A stretch of DNA of 34,960 bases from Rhodococcus sp. JCM 9791. GTDB taxonomy: Bacteria; Actinomycetota; Actinomycetes; Mycobacteriales; Mycobacteriaceae. The position numbers and the translations under genes were made by a program. The notes beneath the pieces were generated by a model. The model worked only from the letters and a program-made list of their open reading frames with translations. It was not told where the DNA came from and ran no database searches. Every line of letters starts with the position of its first letter. Position 1 is the first letter of the stretch. The stretch is from positions 1 through 34,960 of the forward strand of contig BBEG01000014.1 of NCBI GenBank assembly GCA_001312645.1, given 5' to 3'. Positions 9,826 through 19,820 of this stretch are shown piece after piece.

Positions 9826-9917
9826 ACCCTGAGTATGGCCTGAACTGCCGCGCCCTGTCCGCATCCGCACATCAGAATCCGTGCGCATGACGGACGTCGA
9901 CGATCCGAACCGAGTGG

Positions 9918-11045
9918 TTACAGTGCGCCGTAGGCGGCAGGGAGATCGATGCGAAGCCATCCTCCGTCAGGACCGGCTTGATCGAGTGGGTAGCCCGCGG
10001 GAATTGCAGTGCGCCGCAGTATGTCCAGTCGCTGCCCATCGGTCAGGTCAGGCGCGACGCCCCGCATCAGTACAGCAGCTTCGGCGGGGATGTCGTTCAC
10101 CATTGTCGGGTCGATGAAATCGAAACCGTACGTCATTCGTGCGCGGAAATCGTCGCGTGCCGCATCCGACCGGCGATACGGGGCGTCGGTAGCGATGTAG
10201 TCACCGAGCGGGACACCGACGGACCGTTCGAGTTCAGCTCGAAGCTCGGCTTCTGCTTCGTCGACCAACCGCGCGAAGGCGGGATCGTTCAATCGCTGCG
10301 CGGCCGCGACCTGCCCCATGATGCGGCCGCCCATCACATCGAGCGGATAATGAACCCCGAGCACGATTCGGCTGTTACCCACCTCCGACGTGCGGGCGAG
10401 GATCTGAGGCGCCAGTTCGGGCAGCATGTCTGCGAGCAGGATCCCGTTGAGATACGACCCCGAGGTGTGGCCCGACGGATACGAACTCGTGCCGCCGACC
10501 TCGGCATATGGGTCCGCGGCGCCACTGACACCATCACCGAAATAGTATTGGATGCGGTCGGGTGCAAGTTCGAACGGCCTCGGATTGTTCCAATGCTGTT
10601 TTTCCAGGAGCGACAGGTTCGTGACGCCTACGGCCCGCCCCACCTCCCCTCCGAGCAACGCTTGCACCTTCGGCAGCCGGCCTTCGGCGAGCGCGTCCCG
10701 GAACACTTTGCCGAGTCCTTCACCGAGGCCGTCCGACAACGACAGCAGGCGATCGTGATCGGCATCGAACAGCGCGCGCTGCTGCTCGATCGGCGTCGCG
10801 CTGTTGTTGATCTCGACGGTTCGGTCGAGGTTACGTTGCACCAGGTCCGGACGGGTGTCGCGGATCGCGGTGAATCCATCCAGCACCGAGATGTGATTGC
10901 CCCGCGCGGGAAAGTCGGACGGGTACGGACCGACCAGTTCCTGGAGAGAGTACGACTCGACCGGGGGCGCGGGATCGGCATATGCGAGCGGCGCCGACAC
11001 GGTCATCATCGCCGTCACGGCTACTGCACATCGGAGGAACCTCAT
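9918..11045 (-). CDS. Secreted PAP2-family acid phosphatase
   Basis: 375 aa, intact. Signal peptide at residues 1-23, with likely cleavage after AYA. The full PAP2 signature is present: K149-x6-R156P157 (KQHWNNPRP), PSGH at 190-193, and SR-x5-H-x3-D at 225-236 (SRIVLGVHYPLD). This is the class A nonspecific acid phosphatase / vanadium-haloperoxidase fold; it would hydrolyse phosphomonoesters outside the membrane. The start at 11045 has GGAAGGG upstream and begins the signal peptide; the longer open frame upstream lacks support. Confidence 0.9.
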   Translation of the reverse strand: MRFLRCAVAVTAMMTVSAPLAYADPAPPVESYSLQELVGPYPSDFPARGNHISVLDGFTAIRDTRPDLVQRNLDRTVEINNSATPIEQQRALFDADHDRLLSLSDGLGEGLGKVFRDALAEGRLPKVQALLGGEVGRAVGVTNLSLLEKQHWNNPRPFELAPDRIQYYFGDGVSGAADPYAEVGGTSSYPSGHTSGSYLNGILLADMLPELAPQILARTSEVGNSRIVLGVHYPLDVMGGRIMGQVAAAQRLNDPAFARLVDEAEAELRAELERSVGVPLGDYIATDAPYRRSDAARDDFRARMTYGFDFIDPTMVNDIPAEAAVLMRGVAPDLTDGQRLDILRRTAIPAGYPLDQAGPDGGWLRIDLPAAYGAL

Positions 11046-11211
11046 CGAACTGCCCTTCCCCGTCCTGGACATTCGATCAAGAGAGTACATACAGCGGGCA
11101 TGTCTGTATATACGTGGCGCACTTGCAGAATCTCTTCGGTCCATCAGCGGCGTAAGGCCCGCTACCCAGCGTGGCCCGAGTCGACCGGTTGAACGGAACT
11201 TCCACAGCACA
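11046..11211. other. Intergenic region upstream of the PAP2 gene
   Basis: Holds the presumed promoter of the PAP2 gene (minus strand). I see no convincing small gene or strong repeat here. Confidence 0.4.
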
Positions 11212-11254
11212 AATAGACATCCGCGCCCACCCGGAAAGAGCGCAGATGTCTATT
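11212..11254 (-). terminator. Hairpin terminator after catC
   Basis: 15-base arms, AATAGACATCCGCGC at 11212-11226 and GCGCAGATGTCTATT at 11240-11254, paired throughout except for one G-U or A-C position, with a 13-base loop. It lies 23 nt past the catC stop, so it is probably the end of the catABC transcript. There is no long U run. Confidence 0.65.
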
Positions 11255-11276
11255 ACGTCGCGAATCCGTCAAACGG

Positions 11277-11558
11277 CTACTTGACGTCGGATCCGTGTTT
11301 CGTCAGCGCCATGACCTCGATGTCCATGTACGGGAACAGCGGAAGGTTGAACAGGATCTCGTGCAACTCGTCGGCCGAGTCCACGTCGAAGATGGAGATG
11401 TTGCTGTACTTGCCGACGATGCGCCAGATCTCGGGCCACTTACCGGCCCGCTGGAGTTCCTGGCTGTATGCCTTCTCCTTGGCGATGGTCTCGGCGCGCA
11501 CCTCGGGGTCGAGGTCGCGCGGAATGTTGACATCCATCCGAACGTGGAACAGTGCCAT
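11277..11558 (-). CDS. catC: Muconolactone delta-isomerase
   Basis: 93 aa, intact, exactly the family length. Converts muconolactone to beta-ketoadipate enol-lactone, the third step of catechol ortho-cleavage. Recognised by MALFHVRMDVNIPRDL, the central GKWPEIWRIVGKYSNISIFDV segment and the LPLFPYMDIEV end. The family forms a decamer in the cytosol. It lies 41 nt after catB, in the usual catABC order. Confidence 0.96.
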   Translation of the reverse strand: MALFHVRMDVNIPRDLDPEVRAETIAKEKAYSQELQRAGKWPEIWRIVGKYSNISIFDVDSADELHEILFNLPLFPYMDIEVMALTKHGSDVK

Positions 11559-11599
11559 GGGTTTTCTCCTTCGGCTGTGGCGGAAAAATGGGTACGACG

Positions 11600-12726
11600 T
11601 CAGTCGCGGGCGTACTTCTTCACGACATCCATGTCCAGCTCGACGCCGAGGCCCGGACCCTCGGGCAGGTGCACCTGCCTTCGGAGTACTCGAGCGGCTT
11701 CTTCAGCAGCTCGACGGCGAACAGCTGCGGGCCGAACAGCTCGGTGCCGTAGTTGATCCCGGGCTCGGAGCATGCGAAGTGGATGGACGCGGCGGTTCCG
11801 ATGGGGCCTTCGATGGACGTCGCACCGTGGCAACGCAGACCGGCGGCCTTCGCAACCGCGACGACCTCCTTGCTCCGCTGCAGGCCACCACATTTGGTGG
11901 TCTTGAGGGCGATGACGTCGGCCGCGGCGAGTTTGGCGACCTCGTATGCGTCGTGCGGGGTCTGGACGGATTCGTCGGCCATGACCGGCGCGGAAACGCG
12001 GCGGTTGATCTCGGCAAGGACGTCGAGCTGGTCGGCCGGGGTGGGCTGCTCGATGAGTTCGACGCCGCCGTCGACGAGTTGCGGAACGTGTCGCAGTGCG
12101 GTGAAGCGATCCCAGCGGGCGTTGACGTCGATGCTGAAACCGACCTTGCCGTCGAACGCTTCCACGATCTTCACGACACGCTCGGTGTCGACAACGGGAT
12201 CGAGAGCACCCATCTTGAGCTTGAAGGAGAAGTTGAGGCGCTGCTCCATCTTGTGGGTGACCTCCTCGACGATTTCTTCGAGAGGTGCCGCGCCGAGCGC
12301 CCAGCGCACGTCGACTCCGGTGCGGAAAGCACCGCCGAGCAGCGACGCGACCGGGATACCGAGGCTGCGACCCCACGCGTCGTGCATGGCCACGTCGACC
12401 GCGGCCTTCGCGAAACGTGCGTTCGCGACGATCCGTTCGATATCGAGCATGACGCCGCTGATCTCGTCGACACCGCGACCGATGATGTACGGGCCGATGT
12501 AGCGATCGACGATCTGCTTCATCGTCTCGACGGATTCGCCTCCCCACCACGGGCCTCCGGGCACGACGCCTTCGCCGTAGCCGGTGACTCCTCCGGCGGT
12601 GGTGACGGCGACGAACAGGATCGGCTGCACTTCCGATGTCGTGGTCGCGAACTTGTGCGGACGAATCAGGGGTACGTCGACGATCGTCGATTCGACGGAG
12701 ACTATCGCCAGATCGGGGTCGGACAT
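11600..12726 (-). CDS. catB: Muconate cycloisomerase
   Basis: About 375 aa when repaired. Enolase-superfamily enzyme that cyclises cis,cis-muconate to muconolactone. Catalytic K169-x-K171 (FKLKMG), metal ligands Asp200 (SIDVNARWD), Glu226 (ELIEQPTP) and Asp251 (MADESVQT), and general acid Lys275 (ALKTTKCGG). The frame is lost near 11683, where one base is missing in EYSEG-QVHLPEG; the restored C-terminus is LGVELDMDVVKKYARD. Dioxygenase-fed muconate comes from catA upstream. Chloromuconate cycloisomerase is an alternative family, but the catA/catC neighbours argue for the plain pathway. Confidence 0.95.
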
Positions 12727-12788
12727 CTTCGGTCAGCTCACAATCAGTTCTGGGTGTGACGGTCGATACGGTGCAGGTGCTCTCGCGG

Positions 12789-12823
12789 CGAATGCCGGTG
12801 CCCATGTAGGACACCGGCATTCG
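12789..12823 (-). terminator. Hairpin between catA and catB
   Basis: Perfect 12-base arms, CGAATGCCGGTG at 12789-12800 and CACCGGCATTCG at 12812-12823, with an 11-base loop, 14 nt past the catA stop in the 111-nt catA-catB gap. It may act as a partial terminator or RNA stabiliser, making catA transcript more abundant than catBC. There is no U tract. Confidence 0.6.
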
Positions 12824-12837
12824 AGTTCAGATGTGGA

Positions 12838-14693
<1,856 letters not shown>

Positions 14694-14727
14694 CCAGTAC
14701 CGATACCGAATCAGGCGCCTCTCGATT

Positions 14728-15660
14728 TCAGGAACGCAGCGTGGCGGAAGGCGCTACTCCATACTTGCGCTTGTACGCCGCCGAGAACCGCCCGGTGTGC
14801 GTGATTCCCCATTTCAATGCCACATCCGTCACCGACAGGTTTCTACCGGATCCTGCTGAGAGTTCCTCGTGGATGCGCGCCAACCGCAGATCGAGCAGAT
14901 AATCGCGCGGGCAGATACCGAGGTACTCCTGGAAGCCCTCCTGCAGACGCCGCACGCTCACACCGGCGACCTCGGCCATGTCTGCCGACGTCCAGGGCAA
15001 GGACGGGTCGTCGTGCACTCGATCGAGGACCCGCTTGATGATCCGAGGTCGCGCGCCTCCCGTCGGATCGGCGTCGTCGGGCATCGCCGCGAGAATGAAC
15101 GACGAGGTCAGAGCGCCGGAGAGCTGATCGGCGACCAACGGATTACCCCAGAGCGATTCGTCGGACTTGAGCTGCTCGATGATCGAACGCAGCAACGCCA
15201 TCCAACTCTTCCCCGCGTCGGTCGACAGGTCGACCTGAGGAGGTAGGTGCAGGTCGGGGCGCCCGAGGATGCGTGCCATCTCGCGGTGCAGGTAGTCGCG
15301 CTCGAGCTTGACCCCGACGATCTCGCAGTCGCCACTCCACCGACGGATCGTCGCGTCGATATCCGGCTCGAACACGGTTGCCTGCCCCACACCGGACGCG
15401 GTCTCGACGCCGCTGGCAATCGACTCGATCGTGCGACAGGGGAATGTTCACGGCATAGGCACCCGGGTGCGAACTGCGCACCGACGCTCGGCACCCCAGC
15501 CGATCCGGGCCAAACGGATCGGGCCCAAAGGCAATGTGCGCAGCTCGAGGCGGGGTTCGACCTTCTCGAGGGGAGTGAGCTCATGCGAGAAGTACGCATG
15601 CGACACCACCTCTTCCACCTCGTCCCAGTCGGACGGGTGCCGGGTCGAATCCTCTCTCAT
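14728..15660 (-). CDS. pheR: AraC-family activator of phenol hydroxylase genes
   Basis: About 311 aa when repaired. N-terminal AraC effector-binding domain (AYFSHELTPL, then PGAYAVNIPLS) and C-terminal double helix-turn-helix (WTSADMAEVAGVSVRRLQEGF, VTDVALKWGITHTGRFSAAYKRKYG). One base is missing near 15465 and two near 15432; a single extra base at the second place is the other reading. In Rhodococcus the divergent AraC gene beside pheA2-pheA1 is PheR, the phenol-responsive activator. Close in length and sequence to the AraC protein at 18731-19657, so the two are paralogues. The start at 15660 gives matching N-termini. Confidence 0.85.
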
Positions 15661-15710
15661 CTGCGATCCACCCTCGTTTCGGATATCGGGGACCTTGATT
15701 CCAGTGTGAT

Positions 15711-15727
15711 CAGGGACACGGTCCCTG
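15711..15727. promoter_or_regulatory. Perfect dyad in the pheR-pheA2 intergenic region
   Basis: CAGGGAC-ACG-GTCCCTG, a perfect 7+3+7 inverted repeat 50 nt upstream of the pheR start. A second small stem, CCGCC-N6-GGCGG, follows at 15751-15766. Possible operators or leader structures; no regulator can be assigned. Confidence 0.4.
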
Positions 15728-15808
15728 GCAAACAAGGACTTTATACCTACCCGCCGCGTTAGGCGGATAGTGGCCGCGCTCACTGGATCGCACACCCGTT
15801 CCGGAATC

Positions 15809-15826
15809 CATATGGTCTGTGTCACA
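15809..15826 (+). promoter_or_regulatory. Candidate PheR site upstream of pheA2
   Basis: CATATGGTC-N4-TCACA, found with identical spacing upstream of gcoA at 19748-19765. It lies about 40 nt before the pheA2 ATG, where an AraC activator would contact the promoter. Binding is inferred. Confidence 0.5.
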
Positions 15827-15857
15827 CCAGATCGAACCGGACAGGGAGGACGCAGAA

Positions 15858-16420
15858 ATGGAATCGCGAGACCTGCGAAACATCTTCGGACAGTTCGCAA
15901 GTGGCGTCACCGTCATCACCTGCGCCAACCGGGACGGTGAGCCACACGGCGCCACCGTCACCGCCTTCACCGCGGTCTCGCTCGAGCCGCGCCTGTGCCA
16001 GGTCACCCTGACACGCAAATCCAAGGCCTGCGGATTCCTATCGGGTGCGCCGTTCGCCGTGAACGTCCTCGCGGCCGACCAGGTCGACACCGCACTGCAC
16101 TTCGCAGGTAGGCCGCAATCGCCCGAGCCGACATGGGAGGACGGCCCCACCTCTCCCGTCCTAGCCGGCACCGCCGCGACGATCTCGTGCATCCCGTGGC
16201 GCGAGTACGACGGCGGCGACCACGTCATCTACATCGGCGAGATCGTCGACGCTCCAGCCGCGACGTCGATCCTCTCCTCTTCTTCCGCAGCACGTTCCAC
16301 GATCTCGGCGCTCCCAGCGCATCCGCTGCGTGGAACGGCTCGATGGACGATCCGCACAGCGGATGGTTCGACGCTCAGACACGCTTCACCCCGTTCCACC
16401 TGGCTCCGGCCCCGGCCTGA
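15858..16420 (+). CDS. pheA2: Flavin reductase component of phenol hydroxylase
   Basis: About 187 aa, HpaC-like NADH:flavin oxidoreductase. It makes reduced FAD/FMN for the oxygenase PheA1. Family motifs: [18 protein letters not shown] at the N-terminus, [14 protein letters not shown], and [10 protein letters not shown]. One base is missing near 16268 ([19 protein letters not shown]); repaired, it ends [11 protein letters not shown]. The start follows AGGGAGGA. It precedes pheA1 by 41 nt in the order pheA2-pheA1 known from rhodococcal phenol degraders. Confidence 0.9.
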
Positions 16421-16461
16421 CACCCACCCCTTTCTCTGCCCCATCGGACGAGGAGAACTCC

Positions 16462-18072
16462 ATGACCACCACCGAATCCCGCCCCGACGAAAAACTCGAC
16501 CGCTCCAAGGTCAACGTGGCTGCGCAATGCGAGGCGAACCAGACGCAGAACTTCGCAACACGTCCCATGACGGGCGACGAGTACATCGCGTCGATCGACG
16601 ACGGCCGGGAGATCTATCTGCACGGCGAGAAGGTCAAGGACTTCACGAACCATCCGGCCTTCCGCAACTCCATCCGGATGACCGCGCGGCTCTACGACGC
16701 GATGCACACCGGTGAGCACGTCGACGCGCTCACCACACCGACCGACACCGGCAACGGCGGCGTCACGATGCCGTTCTTCCGCACCCCGAAATCCTCCGCC
16801 GACCTGATCAAGGACCGCGATGCCATCGCCACCTGGGCACGCCTGACCTACGGCTGGATGGGCCGCTCCCCCGACTACAAGGCCTCCTTCCTCGGCACGC
16901 TCGGCGCGAACGACGAGTTCTACAACCCGTTCCAGGACAACGCGAAGCGCTGGTACCGGGAATCGCAGGAGAAGGTCCTGTACTGGAACCACGCGATCAT
17001 CAATCCGCCGGTCGACCGCCAGCTGCCCCCGGACCAGGTCGGCGACGTGTTCATGAAGGTCGAGAAGGAGACCGACGCCGGCCTCATCGTCTCGGGCGCG
17101 AAGGTCGTCGCGACCGGTTCCGCCATCACCAACTACAACTTCATCGCCCACTACGGCCTGCCGATCAAGAAGAAGGAATTCGCGCTGATCTGCACGGTGC
17201 CGATGGACGCACCGGGCATCAAGCTGATCTCCCGCGCCTCGTACTCGCAGAACGCCGCGGTCGTCGGCAGCCCGTTCGACTACCCGATCTCGTCGCGCAT
17301 GGATGAGAACGACGCGATCTTCATCTTCGACAAGGTCCTGGTGCCCTGGGAGAACGTCTTCATGTACGGGGACGTCGAGAAGATCAACAATTTCCTTCCG
17401 GGTTCCGGATTCCTCCAGCGTTTCACCCTGCAGGGCTGCACGCGTCTCGCGGTCAAGCTCGACTTCATCGCCGGCCTGCTCATGAAGGCCCTCGACGCAC
17501 CGGCGCCGGCGGCTTCCGAGGAGTGCAGACCCGCGTCGGTGAGGTCATCGGCTGGCGCAACCTGTTCTGGTCTCTGACCGACTCCATGGTCAACAACCCC
17601 GAACCGTGGATCGGCGACACCGTCATCCCGAAGCTCGAATACGGCCTGACGTACCGAATGTTCGCGATGCAGGGCTACCCCCGCATCAAGGAGATCATCG
17701 AGCAGGACGTCGCCTCGGGCCTGATCTACCTACCGTCGTCTGCAGCCGACTTCAAGAACCCCGACGTACGCCCCTACCTTGACAAGTACGTTCGCGGCTC
17801 CGACGGAATCCAGGCCGTCGACCGGGTCAAGGTCATGAAGGCACTGTGGGATTCGATCGGATCCGAGTTCGGTGGCCGCCACGAGCTCTACGAGCGGAAC
17901 TACGCCGGCAACCACGAGAACGTCAAGGCGGAACTGCTGTTCGCCGCCGAGACCCGCGGTGATGTTGCTCCATGAAGGCTTCGCCGAGCAGTTCATGAGC
18001 GAGTACGACCTCGACGGTTGGACCGTGCCCGATCTCGTCGGCAACTCGGACGTCTCGGCGTTCTACAAGTAG
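16462..18072 (+). CDS. pheA1: Phenol hydroxylase oxygenase component (4-HPA 3-monooxygenase family)
   Basis: About 537 aa when repaired. Reduced-flavin-dependent monooxygenase of the HpaB family, hydroxylating phenol (and probably substituted phenols) to catechols. Family features include [25 protein letters not shown] at the N-terminus, the acyl-CoA-dehydrogenase-like core with [21 protein letters not shown], the flavin-site [18 protein letters not shown], and [13 protein letters not shown]. Missing bases: one near 17508 and two between 17968 and 17977, the latter in GDVAS-MKGFAEQF; a single inserted base is the alternative there. The end reads [12 protein letters not shown]. Oxygenase of the pair with PheA2. 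4-Hydroxyphenylacetate or chlorophenol as substrate cannot be excluded, but the pheR-pheA2-pheA1/cat context favours phenol. Confidence 0.9.
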
Positions 18073-18082
18073 AAGCCTGACT

Positions 18083-18124
18083 ACCGCGCGCAGGCGGACG
18101 ACCCCCCTCCCGCCTGCGCGCGGT
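18083..18124 (+). terminator. Strong hairpin after pheA1
   Basis: Perfect 15-base arms ACCGCGCGCAGGCGG (18083-18097) and CCGCCTGCGCGCGGT (18110-18124), 12-base loop, 10 nt past the pheA1 stop and 32 nt before the next gene. No U tract. A terminator, attenuator or 3' stabiliser that would separate pheA1 expression from the small downstream gene. Confidence 0.65.
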
Positions 18125-18156
18125 TCCCACCACCATCACGCGAAGGAGCGTCCGAG

Positions 18157-18648
18157 ATGTCCGCCGCCTCGAATTCCGGTGCCCCCGCCCCCATTCCGGA
18201 GTTCGACGCCGTGATCCTCGGGCGCTCCTTCGCATCCCAGCGTGCAGCGGTCCGCCTCCGCGACGACCTGCATCTGTCCGTCCGCGAGTTGGTCAACGCA
18301 ACCGCTGCAACCTACGACGACATCAACAATCGCTGGGAGATCCATGTCGGAAGGTTCGTCATCGCCCGCGCCAAGTTCGCGATCGACGGCGACGGGAAGA
18401 TCCACCTGCAGGGTCGCGAAGCCGCCGCCATCGATCCGGCCGCCGTGACCGCGCACGGCTTCCCCAACCTGTTCCGCCCGGCGGGCACCGACCGCAGCGA
18501 TTCCCTCGGCTACACGGTGGCGTGCATCGAGTACATGCGCACGAACGGCCACGACTACGCGGAACGACGGTTGCGGACACCGGTCGCCGACGACGACTAT
18601 CCCGAGTTGTCCTTCGACCGCCCGACCCCGACCATGTGGGTCGGGTAA
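18157..18648 (+). CDS. Uncharacterised protein downstream of phenol hydroxylase
   Basis: 163 aa, intact; I do not recognise the family. The start follows GAAGGAGCG. The N-terminal 15 residues are Ala/Pro/Ser-rich and probably flexible. Then come VILGRSFASQRAAVRLRDDLHLSVRELVNATAATYDDI-type mixed charged helix-like sequence, WEIHVGRFVIARAKFAIDGDGKIHLQ, a beta-like stretch, and HGFPNLFRPAGTDRSDSLGYTVACIEYMRTNGHDY. One Cys, no signal peptide, no membrane segment, no obvious cofactor motif. Same strand as pheA2-pheA1 but behind a strong hairpin, and convergent with the next AraC gene. Its position suggests a role tied to phenol hydroxylation (regulatory or accessory), but that is guesswork. Confidence 0.75.
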   Translation: MSAASNSGAPAPIPEFDAVILGRSFASQRAAVRLRDDLHLSVRELVNATAATYDDINNRWEIHVGRFVIARAKFAIDGDGKIHLQGREAAAIDPAAVTAHGFPNLFRPAGTDRSDSLGYTVACIEYMRTNGHDYAERRLRTPVADDDYPELSFDRPTPTMWVG

Positions 18649-18665
18649 CGCAGATACATACCTTT

Positions 18666-18704
18666 GGGACAGATACACACCGAAATTCGGTGTGTATCTG
18701 TCCC
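18666..18704. terminator. Perfect 39-nt palindrome between convergent genes
   Basis: Arms of 19 bases (GGGACAGATACACACCGAA and its complement) around a single central A at 18685, between the 163-aa gene and the convergent AraC gene. It fits a bidirectional terminator. An upstream half-copy, CAGATACATACC (18651-18662), repeats CAGATACACACC at 18670-18681. Confidence 0.7.
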
Positions 18705-18730
18705 ATTCGGTTGCCCCTGTCGGCAGACGT

Positions 18731-19657
18731 TCATCGCTGCCGTAGCGTCTCCGCCGGCGCCGTTCCATACCGCTTGCGGTATGCCGTCGCGAATCGACTC
18801 GGGCTGCTGAAACCCCACCGGAACGCGACGTCGGTCACCGTGACGCCGGAGCCCCCGGCCGCGAGTTCTGCGTGCGCGCGGTCCAATCTGATGTCGAGCA
18901 AGGTCGCGGACGGACTGCTTCCCACATAGTCGGCGAATGTCTCCTGCATACGCCGCACGCTGGTGCCGGCGATCTCCGCCATGTCCGCAGCGGTCCATGG
19001 GCGTGACGGGTCGTCGTGCAACGCGTCGAGGACCCGTCGGACCATCCCCGGCCTCGGCGCCGGAGCTGCCTCTTCGGACGGGGGAGACACCGCCAGCACG
19101 AACGCGGTGGTGACGGCACCCGCAAGCTGCTGCGACACAAGGGGGTTGGTAAGCGACCCTGCACCTTCGAGCTGATCCGACAATGCGGCGACCAGACGGC
19201 GCCAGTCATCGGCCGACCCCGTGAGATCGATCTGGTCGGGCAGCACGAGCCGGGACCGCAGCGGTGCACCCAGAATCCGGTCGGCCTCGCGTTCGAGATG
19301 GTCGCGATCGAACTTGACACCCAGCACCGAACACGTTGCATCCCAACGTGTGATCCGATTCGGTGTGTCTGCACTGAACACCGAGGCCTGACCCCGACCG
19401 GAGACAACCGCACCACCGTCGCCCCGAGATTCGAGCACGCCCGCGAGCGGGATGTTGATCTCGTACGCCCCGGGATATTCGCACTCGATGGCCACATCGA
19501 CACCCCAGGTGAGCCTGCCGATCATCACGGGACCGAAATCCACCGACGACAGCTGCAATTCAGGCCGATCGGTACCGGAGAGAACGGTCAATTCGTGCGG
19601 GAAATACACGTCGGCGACCACTCGGGAGGCGTCCTCCCAGTCCTCGAACTCTGCCAC
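18731..19657 (-). CDS. AraC-family regulator, probable activator of gcoAB
   Basis: 308 aa, intact. AraC effector domain ([24 protein letters not shown]) and C-terminal AraC HTH pair ([46 protein letters not shown]). I choose a GTG start at 19657 because GGAGGTGA lies just upstream and because the resulting protein begins and ends like PheR (about 311 aa) at 14728-15660; a longer ATG-started form (to about 19730 or beyond) is open. Divergent from gcoA, so it is the likely guaiacol-responsive activator (GcoR in related clusters). Paralogue of PheR. Confidence 0.85.
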   Translation of the reverse strand: MAEFEDWEDASRVVADVYFPHELTVLSGTDRPELQLSSVDFGPVMIGRLTWGVDVAIECEYPGAYEINIPLAGVLESRGDGGAVVSGRGQASVFSADTPNRITRWDATCSVLGVKFDRDHLEREADRILGAPLRSRLVLPDQIDLTGSADDWRRLVAALSDQLEGAGSLTNPLVSQQLAGAVTTAFVLAVSPPSEEAAPAPRPGMVRRVLDALHDDPSRPWTAADMAEIAGTSVRRMQETFADYVGSSPSATLLDIRLDRAHAELAAGGSGVTVTDVAFRWGFSSPSRFATAYRKRYGTAPAETLRQR

Positions 19658-19747
19658 CTTCTCACCTCCCGACTCCTGCTCGGCAACATTTCCGCGCGAT
19701 GCGTACCGACTCCGCGCAATCGGCATAGAACCCCGAGTGACCTGGAT

Positions 19748-19765
19748 CATATGGTCCTCATCACA
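19748..19765 (+). promoter_or_regulatory. Candidate AraC-regulator site upstream of gcoA
   Basis: CATATGGTC-N4-TCACA, the same element with the same 4-nt gap as at 15809-15826 before pheA2. It is preceded by GGAT, making a near-palindrome GGATCATATGGTCC at 19744-19757. It lies 55-73 nt before the gcoA ATG. Binding is inferred. Confidence 0.5.
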
Positions 19766-19820
19766 GCGTACGGAAGGCCCCCACGAGACAGGGCCCACGA
19801 CCCACCCCGAGGAGCATCCC

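Noticed and set aside
10897-12759. 620-codon open frame on the plus strand across PAP2, catC and catB
   Set aside because: It runs antisense through three recognised genes and their intergenic hairpin, has no family signature, and is explained by high third-position GC.
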